Source of the DNA: Saprospiraceae bacterium
GTDB taxonomy: Bacteria; Bacteroidota; Bacteroidia; Chitinophagales; Saprospiraceae
DNA length: 64,000 nucleotides
Direction of reading: 5' to 3'
Assembly: GCA_028279185.1 (NCBI GenBank)
Contig: JANQSS010000226.1
Coordinates: 80,817-144,816, forward strand
Shown: in pieces, positions 1-9,210 of the stretch
Layout: each line of letters begins with the position of its first letter
How positions within the stretch are numbered: the first letter of the stretch is position 1
Made by a program: the position numbers and the translations under genes
The notes under the pieces: model-generated
What the model was told of the DNA's origin: nothing
What the model saw: the letters and a program-made list of their open reading frames with translations, nothing else
Databases searched by the model: none

Positions 1-1
1 T

Positions 2-2074
2 AAAAAAGGGGCCTTTGGAAGCATAACAGGCGGGATAGGTACAGAAGAACGATACAATGGAAAGTTTAATATTAATTCGTTCAATAAAAAAACGCAGCTG
101 TCATCGCTAGGACAAATCAATAATATAAATGAGCAGGGTTTCTCATTTAACGAATACATCAACTTTATGGGGGGCATGTCGAATCTCATGCGCAACGGCC
201 GAGTTAGAATAAATTCAGCCACTTCAGCCATACCCATTTCCGGCGGACTTTCAAATGGTGATACCCGGACAGCAGGGGCAGGATTTAATTTAAATCACGA
301 GTTGTCTAAAAAGACGCAAGTAAGCGGTACATACTTCTATAGCAACCTGGATAATTTGATCGAAGAAGATCGAAATAGAAATTTCTTCCAAGATCGAGGA
401 TCCTTTGACGTGCAAGAATTTGAATCTACGGACACAAAAAACCAGAGCCATCGAATTTCCGGAAGAATAGACCATGAAATTGATTCGACACAAACATTAA
501 AATTTACAACGGCGTATTCTTACAATGATATTGCCTATGAATCTGTATTAAATTCAAGAAGCTTTAATGGAAATACCTTGAAACTTCAAAATACAAGTGA
601 TGTTACAAACCAAGCCGAAGGGCAAAACCATAGCTTCGATGCGAATTTAACATATCGGAAGAAGTTCAAAAAGAATGGTCGCTCTGTGACATCCACGCTT
701 TCTTATGCGCTTTCACCAAGTGATCAAGGTGCCGACCTGGAATCCGAGAATACATTTTATAATCGTGATAGCACGAGCCTGCAATCATTCTCGCAGGTAC
801 AAGATGAAGAGTTACGGGAGCAGGAGGTGGAATGGTCGACAACATGGACAGAACCACTTGGTGGACGCAAATACCTTGGTCTTACGTACGCATATACACG
901 GGCGGACAATGATGCGGATAAAGAAGTTTTTGATGTCGATCCGGATGGAAATGAAACGATCAATGCTGAATTGAGTAATGCTTTTGATCAATTAACTACT
1001 TACCATCTTGGTGAGGTTGGATTTAGATGGCTTTTTGATAAAACGAATGTGAATGCTAAAATTGGCATTCAACGATCAGCATTATCAGGAGATATCGTAG
1101 GACAGACTGTACCCATCGAATCGGATTTTACGCATGTACTACCGAGTTTATCGTGGAATTACGATTTTAGTAGGACGAAGAGTATTTCACTGAACTATTC
1201 GACCAATATTACACAACCCACCTTACGTCAATTACAGCCGATAGTTGATAACTCAGATCCGTTGAATATTTACATGGGAAATCCAAACCTAAAGCCAGAA
1301 TATAGACATAACGTGCGCTTGCGATTTCGAAATTTTAGCCAGTTTTCGAATACCAGCCTTTTTGGACACATAAACCTTAATATTACTGAAAATCAGATTG
1401 CAAATTCAACGACAATCGATGAACGATTTACACGGACCATAACACCGGTCAATATCGACAATAATTTACGCGCGTCCATGTGGACATCCTTTTCTGCACC
1501 ATTGCGCTTCATTGATTCAAAAATTCGATTGGCAATTGATGGTTCATTCAATGATGGACAAACATTTATTAATGGTGAGGCAAATGAAACTGAGCGTTTT
1601 ACAAGTGGATTCAATATTTCAATTGAAAACAAAAAGAAAGAACTTATCGATTGGGCTTTTGGGTTTGAATATTCCAATTCAAAAACATCTTATTCAAGTG
1701 GAAATCTGGTTAATCAAACTTTTAATAATCAAACGTATTGGGCAGAAATTACAAAGGATATTGGTACGTGGTCAGTTGGAACCGATTTTAATATGACCGT
1801 ATATGAAGACAATGCCTCAGATGCCAATCAGACGCTTCCCATTTGGACTGCATATGTCTCCAAATTATTGTTCAATCAGAAAATAGAAGTTAAACTATCG
1901 GCCTTCGACATACTTGATCGAAATATTGGTTATAGCCAAAATGCGGACTTAAATTACATTGAAGAGGTTCGAAGTAATTCTATTGGACAGTACTTCATGG
2001 CAACTGTCGTCTATACAATAGGTACATTTAAAAATAATGCGTTTCAAATTACTGGACCTCGACGACGTCGTTAG
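2..2074 (+). CDS. TonB-dependent receptor-family outer-membrane beta-barrel protein, 3' part
   Basis: The reading frame is open from base 2, so the gene begins before the window; the ATG at 167 is only an internal Met. The visible ~690 residues are a barrel of alternating aromatic/polar beta-strands. They carry the 'GNPNLKPEYRHNVRL' signature typical of the C-terminal barrel of the outer-membrane beta-barrel family 3 (PF14905-type, CarboxypepD_reg/TonB-receptor-like proteins of Bacteroidota). The protein ends with a basic tail, GPRRRR, common in this family. The plug and any carboxypeptidase-regulatory domain would lie upstream and cannot be seen. Its role is presumably in the outer membrane, as a TonB-linked transporter or a transporter-like barrel, with unknown substrate. 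It converges on the amidase gene, with 3 bp between the two stops. Confidence 0.85.
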   Translation, partial: KKGAFGSITGGIGTEERYNGKFNINSFNKKTQLSSLGQINNINEQGFSFNEYINFMGGMSNLMRNGRVRINSATSAIPISGGLSNGDTRTAGAGFNLNHELSKKTQVSGTYFYSNLDNLIEEDRNRNFFQDRGSFDVQEFESTDTKNQSHRISGRIDHEIDSTQTLKFTTAYSYNDIAYESVLNSRSFNGNTLKLQNTSDVTNQAEGQNHSFDANLTYRKKFKKNGRSVTSTLSYALSPSDQGADLESENTFYNRDSTSLQSFSQVQDEELREQEVEWSTTWTEPLGGRKYLGLTYAYTRADNDADKEVFDVDPDGNETINAELSNAFDQLTTYHLGEVGFRWLFDKTNVNAKIGIQRSALSGDIVGQTVPIESDFTHVLPSLSWNYDFSRTKSISLNYSTNITQPTLRQLQPIVDNSDPLNIYMGNPNLKPEYRHNVRLRFRNFSQFSNTSLFGHINLNITENQIANSTTIDERFTRTITPVNIDNNLRASMWTSFSAPLRFIDSKIRLAIDGSFNDGQTFINGEANETERFTSGFNISIENKKKELIDWAFGFEYSNSKTSYSSGNLVNQTFNNQTYWAEITKDIGTWSVGTDFNMTVYEDNASDANQTLPIWTAYVSKLLFNQKIEVKLSAFDILDRNIGYSQNADLNYIEEVRSNSIGQYFMATVVYTIGTFKNNAFQITGPRRRR

Positions 2075-2077
2075 AAC

Positions 2078-2851
2078 TCATGAAATACTGAAGTCGTCTG
2101 CGTCTTGATGAAAAGGAAAATTGGTGCGAAAATCCACTAACTTTTCATACGATAATTTTGCATAGATTATTTCATCGTGGTCAAATCCCTGAGCAAGGTA
2201 TGTTCCTGCCATATCTAAAATAGCGGATTGACCGTTATATGAATTATTGTTTGCGTCCTGACCAATCCTATTCACGCCAATGACGTACGACAGATTTTCG
2301 ATCGAGCGTGCGCGCAAGAGGGTAGACCATGCCTGAACGCGAGCCATAGGCCAATTGGCAACATAGAGCAAGACGTCATAGTCGGATTCATTGCGCGCCC
2401 AAACCGGAAACCGCAAGTCGTAACATACATTCAATCGAATACGCCAGCCGTTGACGTCAACGGTCTTTTTTACATGTCCGCCCGTATATTGCTTGTGCTC
2501 ACCTGCCAACGTAAATAGGTGCCGCTTGTCATAGTGTTCAACTTCTCCAGAAGGGCGAACAAAAAGGAACCGATTAAAATATTGGTTATTTTCTTGAATG
2601 ATGACGCTGCCTGCGACTACCGAGTCAAGCTGCTCGGCCATTTTATGCATCCATTCTATCGTAGGACCCGTCATGGTTTCGGCAAGCGGCTGTGGAGTCA
2701 TGGAAAACCCAGTCGAGAACATTTCTGGTAATAGAACAATATCTACCGGTCTATCAATTGAGTCAATTTTTTGCCCAAAATGGATATGGTTGGCAACTGG
2801 ATTTTCCCAACTTAATGTTGTTTGTATAGCGGCAATAGATAATTCTTGCAT
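2078..2851 (-). CDS. Omega-amidase, nitrilase superfamily (YafV-like)
   Basis: A 257-residue carbon-nitrogen hydrolase. The Glu-Lys-Cys triad of the nitrilase superfamily is visible: Glu43 in LLPEMF, Lys109 in HYDKRHLF and Cys143 in NVCYDLRFP. Length and motifs fit the omega-amidase branch (E. coli YafV, mammalian Nit2), which hydrolyses alpha-ketoglutaramate or alpha-ketosuccinamate to the 2-oxo acid and ammonia in the cytoplasm. The gene lies 15 bp downstream of an aminotransferase gene on the same strand, so the two are almost certainly co-transcribed. That pairing supports omega-amidase over other nitrilase functions, because the aminotransferase would supply its substrate. The family call is firm; the exact substrate is inferred. 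Confidence 0.88.
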   Translation of the reverse strand: MQELSIAAIQTTLSWENPVANHIHFGQKIDSIDRPVDIVLLPEMFSTGFSMTPQPLAETMTGPTIEWMHKMAEQLDSVVAGSVIIQENNQYFNRFLFVRPSGEVEHYDKRHLFTLAGEHKQYTGGHVKKTVDVNGWRIRLNVCYDLRFPVWARNESDYDVLLYVANWPMARVQAWSTLLRARSIENLSYVIGVNRIGQDANNNSYNGQSAILDMAGTYLAQGFDHDEIIYAKLSYEKLVDFRTNFPFHQDADDFSIS

Positions 2852-2866
2852 GATGTAATGCTTGCG

Positions 2867-4009
2867 TTATAAATTAGATAACAACTTTCCCGCTTCGCGC
2901 AATGTCTGATCGGATTTTGCAAAGCAAAGTCGAATAAAACGATCGTCATGTCGGTCGTGATAAAAATAAGATATAGGGATAGCCGCCACACCATGTTCTC
3001 GTGCTAGCCGTTCACAGAATGACATGTCATCTAGGTCGCTTATTGATGAATAATTTAATAATTGAAAGTACGTTCCAGCAGTTGGAATGATATCAAATTT
3101 TGAATCCACCAGTGACTCGAGAAGAACGTCACGCTTGTTTTCAAAAAAATTGTTTAGCGATAAATATTCATTCGGGTCATCAAGAAAATTCGCAAGTGCA
3201 TGTTGGACGGGTGTATTGCAAGAGAACACTAAAAATTGATGCACTTTTCTAAACTCCGCTGTTAATTTTTCAGGTGCAACGCAGTAGCCCATTTTCCAAC
3301 CCGTATTATGGAATACCTTGCCAAATGAAAAACAAACAAGCGATCGCTTTTTTAAAGCCGGGTATTTTAGCGCGGTCTCATGATTCGCCCCCTCGAATAC
3401 CAGGTGTTCGTATACTTCATCTGAAAGTACAATGAAATCATATTTTTCAGCGAGTCTACTCAATTGTGCCATATCCGAAGCTGTCCACAAAGCGCCGGTA
3501 GGATTGTGCGGCGTATTCATAATGAACATTGAAGTGCGTGATGACAACTTGGATTCAATCTCATCCCAGTCTATCTCGAAACGAGGAGCACGCAGTTTTA
3601 CAAAAACAGGGATACCCCCGTTCAATTCTATGGCAGGTAAATAGGAATCGTAGCAGGGCTCAATTACTAAAATTTCATCCCCCTTTTTTATCAAGGCCGT
3701 GATAGCGGTATAAAGTGCCTGTGTTGCACCTGCCGTAATAGTGATTTCCGAATCAGGATCACAAGTTACGTTGTACAATCTGCTAATTTTATCACTTAAG
3801 CAACGTCGCAGAGCCGGTACACCTGGCATAGGTGCATACTGGTTATGACCTTCGACCATTGCTTCGTTAACGAGTCGCATTAGCGTAGTCGATGGTGAAA
3901 AGTCTGGAAATCCCTGCGCCAAATTGATGGCACCTACTTCGTTTGCAAGCTTCGACATCACGGCGAATATACTCGTACCCGTATTCGGCAATTTAGATGT
4001 TGTATGCAA
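2867..4009 (-). CDS. Methionine/glutamine (fold type I) aminotransferase, YbdL/KAT-like
   Basis: A 380-residue PLP-dependent class I/II aminotransferase. Visible motifs are AQGFPDF near residue 31 (substrate loop of the kynurenine/glutamine transaminase K group), NTPHNPTG at about 165-172, SDEVYEHL at about 196-203, and the PLP lysine in SFGKVFHNTGWK (Lys231). The closest functional group is E. coli YbdL (methionine aminotransferase) and glutamine transaminase K, which transaminate Met, Gln or aromatic amino acids against 2-oxo acids, including the methionine-salvage keto acid KMTB. The gene is upstream of and co-directional with the omega-amidase, consistent with a salvage step in which Gln is the amino donor and the amidase removes alpha-ketoglutaramate. 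A divergent lipoprotein gene starts 60 bp away. Confidence 0.88.
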   Translation of the reverse strand: MHTTSKLPNTGTSIFAVMSKLANEVGAINLAQGFPDFSPSTTLMRLVNEAMVEGHNQYAPMPGVPALRRCLSDKISRLYNVTCDPDSEITITAGATQALYTAITALIKKGDEILVIEPCYDSYLPAIELNGGIPVFVKLRAPRFEIDWDEIESKLSSRTSMFIMNTPHNPTGALWTASDMAQLSRLAEKYDFIVLSDEVYEHLVFEGANHETALKYPALKKRSLVCFSFGKVFHNTGWKMGYCVAPEKLTAEFRKVHQFLVFSCNTPVQHALANFLDDPNEYLSLNNFFENKRDVLLESLVDSKFDIIPTAGTYFQLLNYSSISDLDDMSFCERLAREHGVAAIPISYFYHDRHDDRFIRLCFAKSDQTLREAGKLLSNL

Positions 4010-4069
4010 TTTGTTTTAATTTAGTGATTGAAGTGTGAATATAGGTAAGTTGTAAATTATCAGAATAAA

Positions 4070-4585
4070 ATGAACGTAATTAGAATATTGATAGTAACAA
4101 TATTTATTTTTGGGTGTCAAAATGATGACAGTATCATACAGCATGATTTTTCAATTACGGGTATTTTTTTATCTAATTGTGGGTTTGAATTTGAAACGGA
4201 GCAAACAATTGAACTTAACTGCTTTGATATTGCTTTAACGGAGTGGTGTGTGGAAGGTATAGAAGCGGAGCTTTGTAGTCAAGATAATATTGGAATACTT
4301 CTTCATGAAGCACACATGAGCGGAGTGTCAATAACAAGCTGCGTAAAAATCACAGAAAAAAAGACGGATAGAATATCAGTGCACTCCTTGCCGTTATCTT
4401 TGAACGATACTGTGAATTCGAATTTACTCTGGGAGAAAATTTCTGGGAGTGCAACTTTCATGGCAGACACAATGCCTTTTTTACTAGCAAATAACTCTGA
4501 TACGTTGAACTACAACTGGACACGTGAAAATTTGTATTTGGGAATTCGGTATCAAAATGAAGACTTGAACTATCGCTACGGTTGA
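4070..4585 (+). CDS. Small Cys-rich lipoprotein, unknown function
   Basis: 171 residues, not recognised. The N-terminus is a short hydrophobic lipoprotein signal with the lipobox IFGC (lipidated Cys16) followed by Gln-Asn-Asp-Asp, so export and lipidation are likely. The mature part has several further Cys between residues 30 and 90, which could form disulfides in the periplasm or on the surface. The remainder is beta-type sequence. It is a single gene, divergent from the aminotransferase operon and convergent with the next lipoprotein gene. Confidence 0.6.
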   Translation: MNVIRILIVTIFIFGCQNDDSIIQHDFSITGIFLSNCGFEFETEQTIELNCFDIALTEWCVEGIEAELCSQDNIGILLHEAHMSGVSITSCVKITEKKTDRISVHSLPLSLNDTVNSNLLWEKISGSATFMADTMPFLLANNSDTLNYNWTRENLYLGIRYQNEDLNYRYG

Positions 4586-4722
4586 TTGGAATTCAAAATA
4601 TTGGAAAATTACAGGGTATCAATTAAGGCAGGTGAGATATAAATTATTTAAGTCTTTCTCGATATATACAATCGCCTTATAGCATTGCCAAGCGAGAGCG
4701 TGTTATTATCGACTTAATAAGT

Positions 4723-5601
4723 CTATTGTCGTGAAACTAGTCCTCGCGGAATGCCCAATTCCTGAAATTCCATTTCAATAGGCTCAACCGGAATGACATC
4801 AACAATGTCTTGTGAAAACAGACGGATTCCAAATGCCGCAGAGGCATCATCATCTGGAACGGGTTCTACTGAAATGAATGCGCGTTCGCCTAACAAATTG
4901 GGTGGAAACTGATTATTGCCCTCTAATAAGTCACCTCCGGGTGCATTATATCCAGCTTGAGGACCACTATATAGATCGGAAAGATCAGCCATCAATGGGT
5001 CAGAAAATTTGCCCAATGAAAAAGTCGTGTCGTCGACTGTAACCCATGTTTCATACATCCAATTTGTATTTAGCGCCGGCAAATCTAGCGTCGATTGACT
5101 AGTAGAGGTATTGAAATACCATAGTCCGGATGTCTCGTTGGAGAGTGGACCATTCGTCGGGGTAGAAAGAATATATGAGGCGCTTGAGCTTGAAAAATCA
5201 ACATCAATTGCTCCACTGTTGGAAGGAAGTAAGACGGCACCTTTATTGACAAAATCGCCGGCCATAAAACGAACATTACTTGGCACGTCCCCAATGGCAT
5301 CTTCAACTTCCAAGGTTAGCAGAACGCCATCACCTGCAAGTAATCGTTCCCGCTCAAGTCCAAAAAGTGATTGAGACAAAATCCCGTTTGAAGCAACTGT
5401 AAAATCACCTAATAAGACGTATGATGTTCCTTCACGCAACCATAGTGCATAGACGTAGCCATCTCCGAGTTGTGTTATGCCACTCAGTTGGAGTGACAGT
5501 GTGCCAGAAGACATACTACCTTCATCATCATCGCACGCTACAAACATTGTCCCGATAATCAGGCAAATCAAAAGAGTTGAACTTCTCAAGTTTTTCATCA
5601 A
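4723..5601 (-). CDS. Lipoprotein with two RskA-like domains
   Basis: 292 residues. It has a lipoprotein signal ending FVAC (Cys23) followed by Asp-Asp-Asp-Glu. Two stretches, YALWLREG...LGDFTV (about residues 50-70) and YETWVTVDD...LGKFSD (about 182-202), resemble the 'Y-x-x-W-x-x...G-x-F-x-V' core of the anti-sigma-K factor RskA periplasmic fold and suggest an internal duplication. There is no transmembrane anchor or N-terminal zinc-type anti-sigma domain, and no sigma-factor gene is adjacent, so an anti-sigma function is not claimed. The two leading Met codons are both possible starts. Confidence 0.6.
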   Translation of the reverse strand: MMKNLRSSTLLICLIIGTMFVACDDDEGSMSSGTLSLQLSGITQLGDGYVYALWLREGTSYVLLGDFTVASNGILSQSLFGLERERLLAGDGVLLTLEVEDAIGDVPSNVRFMAGDFVNKGAVLLPSNSGAIDVDFSSSSASYILSTPTNGPLSNETSGLWYFNTSTSQSTLDLPALNTNWMYETWVTVDDTTFSLGKFSDPLMADLSDLYSGPQAGYNAPGGDLLEGNNQFPPNLLGERAFISVEPVPDDDASAAFGIRLFSQDIVDVIPVEPIEMEFQELGIPRGLVSRQ

Positions 5602-5697
5602 TTTCTAAACGTATTTAAAAGTGCAAATGTAGGTGTTAACGATGTAATGACAGAGCTAATAGCTAGGACTATGGTACGACTATCCAATCATTGATGG

Positions 5698-6006
5698 CTA
5701 ACTTCTTTTCCGGCCAAAAATTCGAGAAAAGAATCGCTTTTCGAACTCCCAAAAGAATTTAAATTGTCCAAAAATGAACCCATAAAGGAGTAGTAATAAA
5801 TTATAAACAGGTAAAATGAATATGTAGTACAGTATATAAAAAATCATCGAGGGGTCTTCACCTTGGAAAAGAGCACGTAAAATTGGTTTCTTAATAAAAA
5901 CAACAGTCGTTCCTGTCAAAGCAAAAACGATTAAAATAATAATCACCTGACGTGGACTGACATTCCATCGCAATTGTAATTTCCTAACCCAAACTGGAAT
6001 ACCCAT
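5698..6006 (-). CDS. Small membrane protein, DUF6787-like
   Basis: 102 residues. A basic N-terminus ending in a Trp-Asn-Val-Ser segment is followed by two hydrophobic helices (about residues 20-38 and 55-85) and a C-terminal FGQFKFFWEFEKRFF segment before a basic tail. This matches my recollection of the small Bacteroidota two-helix family DUF6787, often misannotated as a prolipoprotein diacylglyceryl transferase. It is far too short, and lacks the catalytic motifs, for that enzyme. It probably sits in the inner membrane; the function is unknown. It lies 9 bp downstream of the TolB-like lipoprotein gene and is likely co-transcribed with it. Confidence 0.6.
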   Translation of the reverse strand: MGIPVWVRKLQLRWNVSPRQVIIILIVFALTGTTVVFIKKPILRALFQGEDPSMIFYILYYIFILPVYNLLLLLYGFIFGQFKFFWEFEKRFFSRIFGRKRS

Positions 6007-6015
6007 AATTCTACT

Positions 6016-7125
6016 TTATTCTACCCAATCCGCAATAAATACATTTGTAGCACGTGTTCCACCATTAAATCGATTTGATGAAAACACCAATTTAGTACCG
6101 TCCGGCGAAAACATCGGAAAAGAATCAAAGGTATCATCATAGGTTATCTGTTCCAATCCCGAGCCATCTATGTTTATCATGTATAGGTTAAAAGGGAATC
6201 CTCGTTCACTTTCGTGATTAGAGGAGAAAATTATTTTTTTACCGGAAGGATGAAAAAATGGCGCCCAATTGGCATTTCCTAAATCAGTGATTTTACGTAA
6301 ATTACTTCCATCAACATTGCACACATATAGCTCCATTTCAGTTGGCTGCACGAGACCTTGTTTTAATAAGTTTTTATATGTTGATTGCTCCTCTTCAGTC
6401 TTTGGGCGTGAGGATCGGAATATCAGCTGCTTTCCATCCGGACTAAAAAAAGCCCCTCCATCATACCCTAATTCAAAGGTTACCTGGCGCACGTCGCTGC
6501 CATCCAATCTCATCGTATACAACTCCAGATCTCCAGTTCGCATGCTCGTGAACACGATCAGGTCTCCATTTGGGCTAACCGTTGGTTCGGCATCATATCC
6601 AGGTGTTGTCGTCAAGCGTTTCGTCGTATTGCCCTTTAAATCTGCCAGGTATATATCAAATTCGGGATAGATCGGCCAAACATATTTTCCATCTGGGCTT
6701 CTATGCGGTGCCTCCGGACATGTTTCGTGTTCTGCATGTGTTGAGGCATAGATGATTTCTTTATTTCCTGGCATAAAATAGGAACACGTTGTACGCCCTT
6801 TGCCGGTACTCAACATTGGAAGTTTTCCATCTGGGCTTAACGGTTTTGTCAAATCATACAAGAAAATTTGATCACAAGGAATACCCCAGTCCTCATTCGT
6901 TATTTGTAATACAAGCTTGCTGTTGTCAAAGCTCCAATAGGCCTCAGCATTATCTCCGCCAAAGGTGAGTTGACGAACGTTTTTTAGGTGTTTTTCCTGT
7001 TCATATCGTTTATCATCTGGCCCAATGAAGTCTCCTAAAGCCTGATCTGCTGTAGGTTGGTGTACTTTACAGGCGCCAAAAGTGAGCAGGATGAAAACAA
7101 ATGAGATGTATAACTTATTTATCAT
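6016..7125 (-). CDS. TolB-like WD40/PD40 beta-propeller lipoprotein
   Basis: About 369 residues from the ATG at 7125. That start is preferred over the upstream one at 7182 because it puts a clean lipoprotein signal (MINKLYISF...LTFGAC, Cys19) at the N-terminus. The mature part has repeated PD40 blades with the signature 'SPDG/SPNG-xx-hydrophobic-F-x-S-x-R' (for example FFSPDGKQLIFRSSR, FSPDGTKLVFSSNR) and 'DGS-x-L/V-x-x-I/V-T' between blades. This is the TolB beta-propeller fold. Such lipoproteins sit in the periplasm or on the outer membrane. The precise partner is unknown, and no Tol-Pal genes are nearby. It is divergent from the M28 peptidase gene. Confidence 0.8.
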   Translation of the reverse strand: MINKLYISFVFILLTFGACKVHQPTADQALGDFIGPDDKRYEQEKHLKNVRQLTFGGDNAEAYWSFDNSKLVLQITNEDWGIPCDQIFLYDLTKPLSPDGKLPMLSTGKGRTTCSYFMPGNKEIIYASTHAEHETCPEAPHRSPDGKYVWPIYPEFDIYLADLKGNTTKRLTTTPGYDAEPTVSPNGDLIVFTSMRTGDLELYTMRLDGSDVRQVTFELGYDGGAFFSPDGKQLIFRSSRPKTEEEQSTYKNLLKQGLVQPTEMELYVCNVDGSNLRKITDLGNANWAPFFHPSGKKIIFSSNHESERGFPFNLYMINIDGSGLEQITYDDTFDSFPMFSPDGTKLVFSSNRFNGGTRATNVFIADWVE

Positions 7126-7219
7126 TAGTTGGTAATTTGTTGGCCAAAAGACAATATTTGTGCTATTCTTTGGCGACCACAAAGAAAATCATTACCCACC
7201 ATAAACCCATTAAATTGAA

Positions 7220-8461
7220 ATGATGTTTTACAGATTATTTACACTCCTGTTACTTCTATCGGCGGTGGCTTGCTACAATCCCCTTTATTTATATCAACAA
7301 AAGGAACGTGGCACGGACGACGCTATGTTATATACCGATGTTGCTTTTCTTGCTCATGATGATCAAGAAGGCCGGGCGACAGGCACCAAAGGAGAGCGAA
7401 CAAGCGCCAAGTATATTGCAGAACGTATGCGGCGCATAGGACTTGAACCGGCTGGAGAAGGCTTGTCCTACCTTCAGTCTTTTGATTTTAGCGGCAACCC
7501 GCATGTCCCACAGGACGAAACGTCAACTGGAATCGGCTATAATGTGCTTGGATTTATGGACAATCCAGGTGAATCTGTCATTGTAATTGGTGGACACTAT
7601 GATCACCTTGGACATGGAGGTTTCGGGTCTTTGCATGTTGGAGAACCAGCAATTCACAACGGTGCGGATGATAATGCAAGCGGTATCGCAGTCATGCTAT
7701 GGCTTGCTGAAAAGTTGCAAGATTCTCCGATTCAGAGTGATATATTATTCATAGCTTTTTCGGGAGAAGAATATGGTCTTCTTGGATCCAATTATTTTAC
7801 AAAATCAGTTCTCGGAGCAAACCACAAGTATAAATTCATGATTAACATGGACATGGTTGGTAGACTCGATGAAATGCGGGGTGTTGCAATTAATGGAGTA
7901 GGGACAAGCCCAATTTGGAATATCGTCATTGGTGAATCAAATATTGATAATTTAAAAATTGTCAGTTCCGAATCCGGTTCTGGTGCTTCTGATCATTCTT
8001 CTTTCTATCACAATGATATTCCCGTGTTGCATTTTTTTACAGGACAACATGCGGATTATCATAAGCCGAGTGATGACACCGAAAAGATAAATTTTGATGG
8101 GATGGAAAAGGTAGCGCAATTAATTCTTGGTATTGTTGAAAACGCAGATGAATTCCATGATATGCGCTTCACAAAAACTAAGGATATCGACCGCACCAGT
8201 ATGTCCTTCAAAGTGACAATGGGTGTCATGCCGGATTACTTATTCGATGGAAAAGGAATGCGTATTGATGGTGTGCTCGAGGATCGACCGGCGAAACGTG
8301 CCGGTCTTCTCAAGGGAGACATCGTCATACAAATGGGGGACCACATTGTGGAAGATATTAATTCGTACATGGAAGCACTTAATCAACACGAACCAGGACA
8401 AGAAGTTACGGTACGTGTTAAACGAGGTAGCGAAGAAAAAAGTGTGCTTCTCAAATTTTAA
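7220..8461 (+). CDS. M28-family zinc aminopeptidase lipoprotein with C-terminal PDZ domain
   Basis: 413 residues. The lipoprotein signal ends AVAC (Cys18). The peptidase domain (about 35-310) has the M28 co-catalytic zinc ligands in order: His126 (GGHYDHLG), Asp150 (NGADDNASG, bridging), Glu183/Glu184 (SGEEYGLLG), Asp211 (NMDMVG) and His281 (ADYHKPSDD). Residues about 330-412 form a PDZ domain (AKRAGLLKGDIV, LNQHEPGQEV). It should be an exported aminopeptidase of periplasmic or surface peptides, with PDZ giving substrate or partner binding, as in other Bacteroidota M28-PDZ lipoproteins. The stop overlaps the convergent LytTR gene by 4 bp. Confidence 0.92.
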   Translation: MMFYRLFTLLLLLSAVACYNPLYLYQQKERGTDDAMLYTDVAFLAHDDQEGRATGTKGERTSAKYIAERMRRIGLEPAGEGLSYLQSFDFSGNPHVPQDETSTGIGYNVLGFMDNPGESVIVIGGHYDHLGHGGFGSLHVGEPAIHNGADDNASGIAVMLWLAEKLQDSPIQSDILFIAFSGEEYGLLGSNYFTKSVLGANHKYKFMINMDMVGRLDEMRGVAINGVGTSPIWNIVIGESNIDNLKIVSSESGSGASDHSSFYHNDIPVLHFFTGQHADYHKPSDDTEKINFDGMEKVAQLILGIVENADEFHDMRFTKTKDIDRTSMSFKVTMGVMPDYLFDGKGMRIDGVLEDRPAKRAGLLKGDIVIQMGDHIVEDINSYMEALNQHEPGQEVTVRVKRGSEEKSVLLKF

Positions 8462-9210
8462 TTTTGGTAGGCATCGTACCAATTCTTCATGGCGCTCTTT
8501 CGTCGTCTGGAAATAGGAATCTCAGAATTGTCTGACATGATAACGGAGGATGAATTGGTAAAGGCTGTGATATGTGACCTGTGGACAATGTACGACTTAT
8601 GACAGCGATAAAAACCACTATCGGCTAGCCTGTTTTCAAAATATTTTAGTGTCTTAGAAATTAAAATATCCTTTTGTTCAAGAAGACGAAAAGTGCTATA
8701 ATTTCCATGGCCATGAATATAAACTATTTCCCTTAAAGCAGGCCTTATAATTCTATCCTGGAGTTGCAATAGAATTTTTTTATTTTCAATTTTAGGTTCT
8801 GAAAAATTTTGAATAGCACGCCGTGTATTTTCGATATTTTCAACAGTTATTGTACGGCGCTGAAATCGACTAATGGCCGTTCGCAATTCATCAATGTCTA
8901 TGGGTTTCATTAAATAGTCCAATGCATTAAATCGAATGGCACGGATGGCATAATGGGAATAGGATGTTATAAATATGGTTTGAAAATTAATCGATGATAA
9001 TTTAGTCAACATCTCGAAGCCTGACATATCCGGCATCTCAATGTCAAGGAAAATAAGACTCGGATTATGTAATTCTATTTGTTGAATGCCTTCGGAGCCA
9101 TTTATTGCCTCTCCTAAAATCTTAATCGGAGCGTCTATTAACGATAGTGAATGACGCAGTTGTTCAATGGCAAAAGGATCATTATCAACTATTAAACATG
9201 TATTATTCAT
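8458..9210 (-). CDS. LytTR-family response regulator
   Basis: 250 residues. The N-terminal receiver domain (1-120) has the acidic pair Asp10/Asp11, phosphoacceptor Asp56 (LIFLDIEMP), the Thr/Ser switch (FITSYS, about 80-85) and Lys102 (YLMKPID). The C-terminal LytTR DNA-binding domain (about 145-245) has IVYIHGHGNYSTF and GFYRCHKSYIV. It is a cytoplasmic transcription factor activated by phosphorylation. The gene starts in a 4-bp ATGA overlap with the upstream HPt gene, so the two are translationally coupled. The nearby hybrid kinase and HPt are the obvious phosphodonors. Confidence 0.93.
   Translation of the reverse strand: MNNTCLIVDNDPFAIEQLRHSLSLIDAPIKILGEAINGSEGIQQIELHNPSLIFLDIEMPDMSGFEMLTKLSSINFQTIFITSYSHYAIRAIRFNALDYLMKPIDIDELRTAISRFQRRTITVENIENTRRAIQNFSEPKIENKKILLQLQDRIIRPALREIVYIHGHGNYSTFRLLEQKDILISKTLKYFENRLADSGFYRCHKSYIVHRSHITAFTNSSSVIMSDNSEIPISRRRKSAMKNWYDAYQN

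Noticed and set aside
705..974. Overlapping frames within the TonB-receptor-family gene
   Set aside because: They are inside a well-supported barrel coding sequence and have atypical composition.
4723..5601. Anti-sigma factor assignment for the RskA-like lipoprotein
   Set aside because: It has no transmembrane helix, no zinc anti-sigma domain and no adjacent sigma factor; only the fold-level resemblance is kept.
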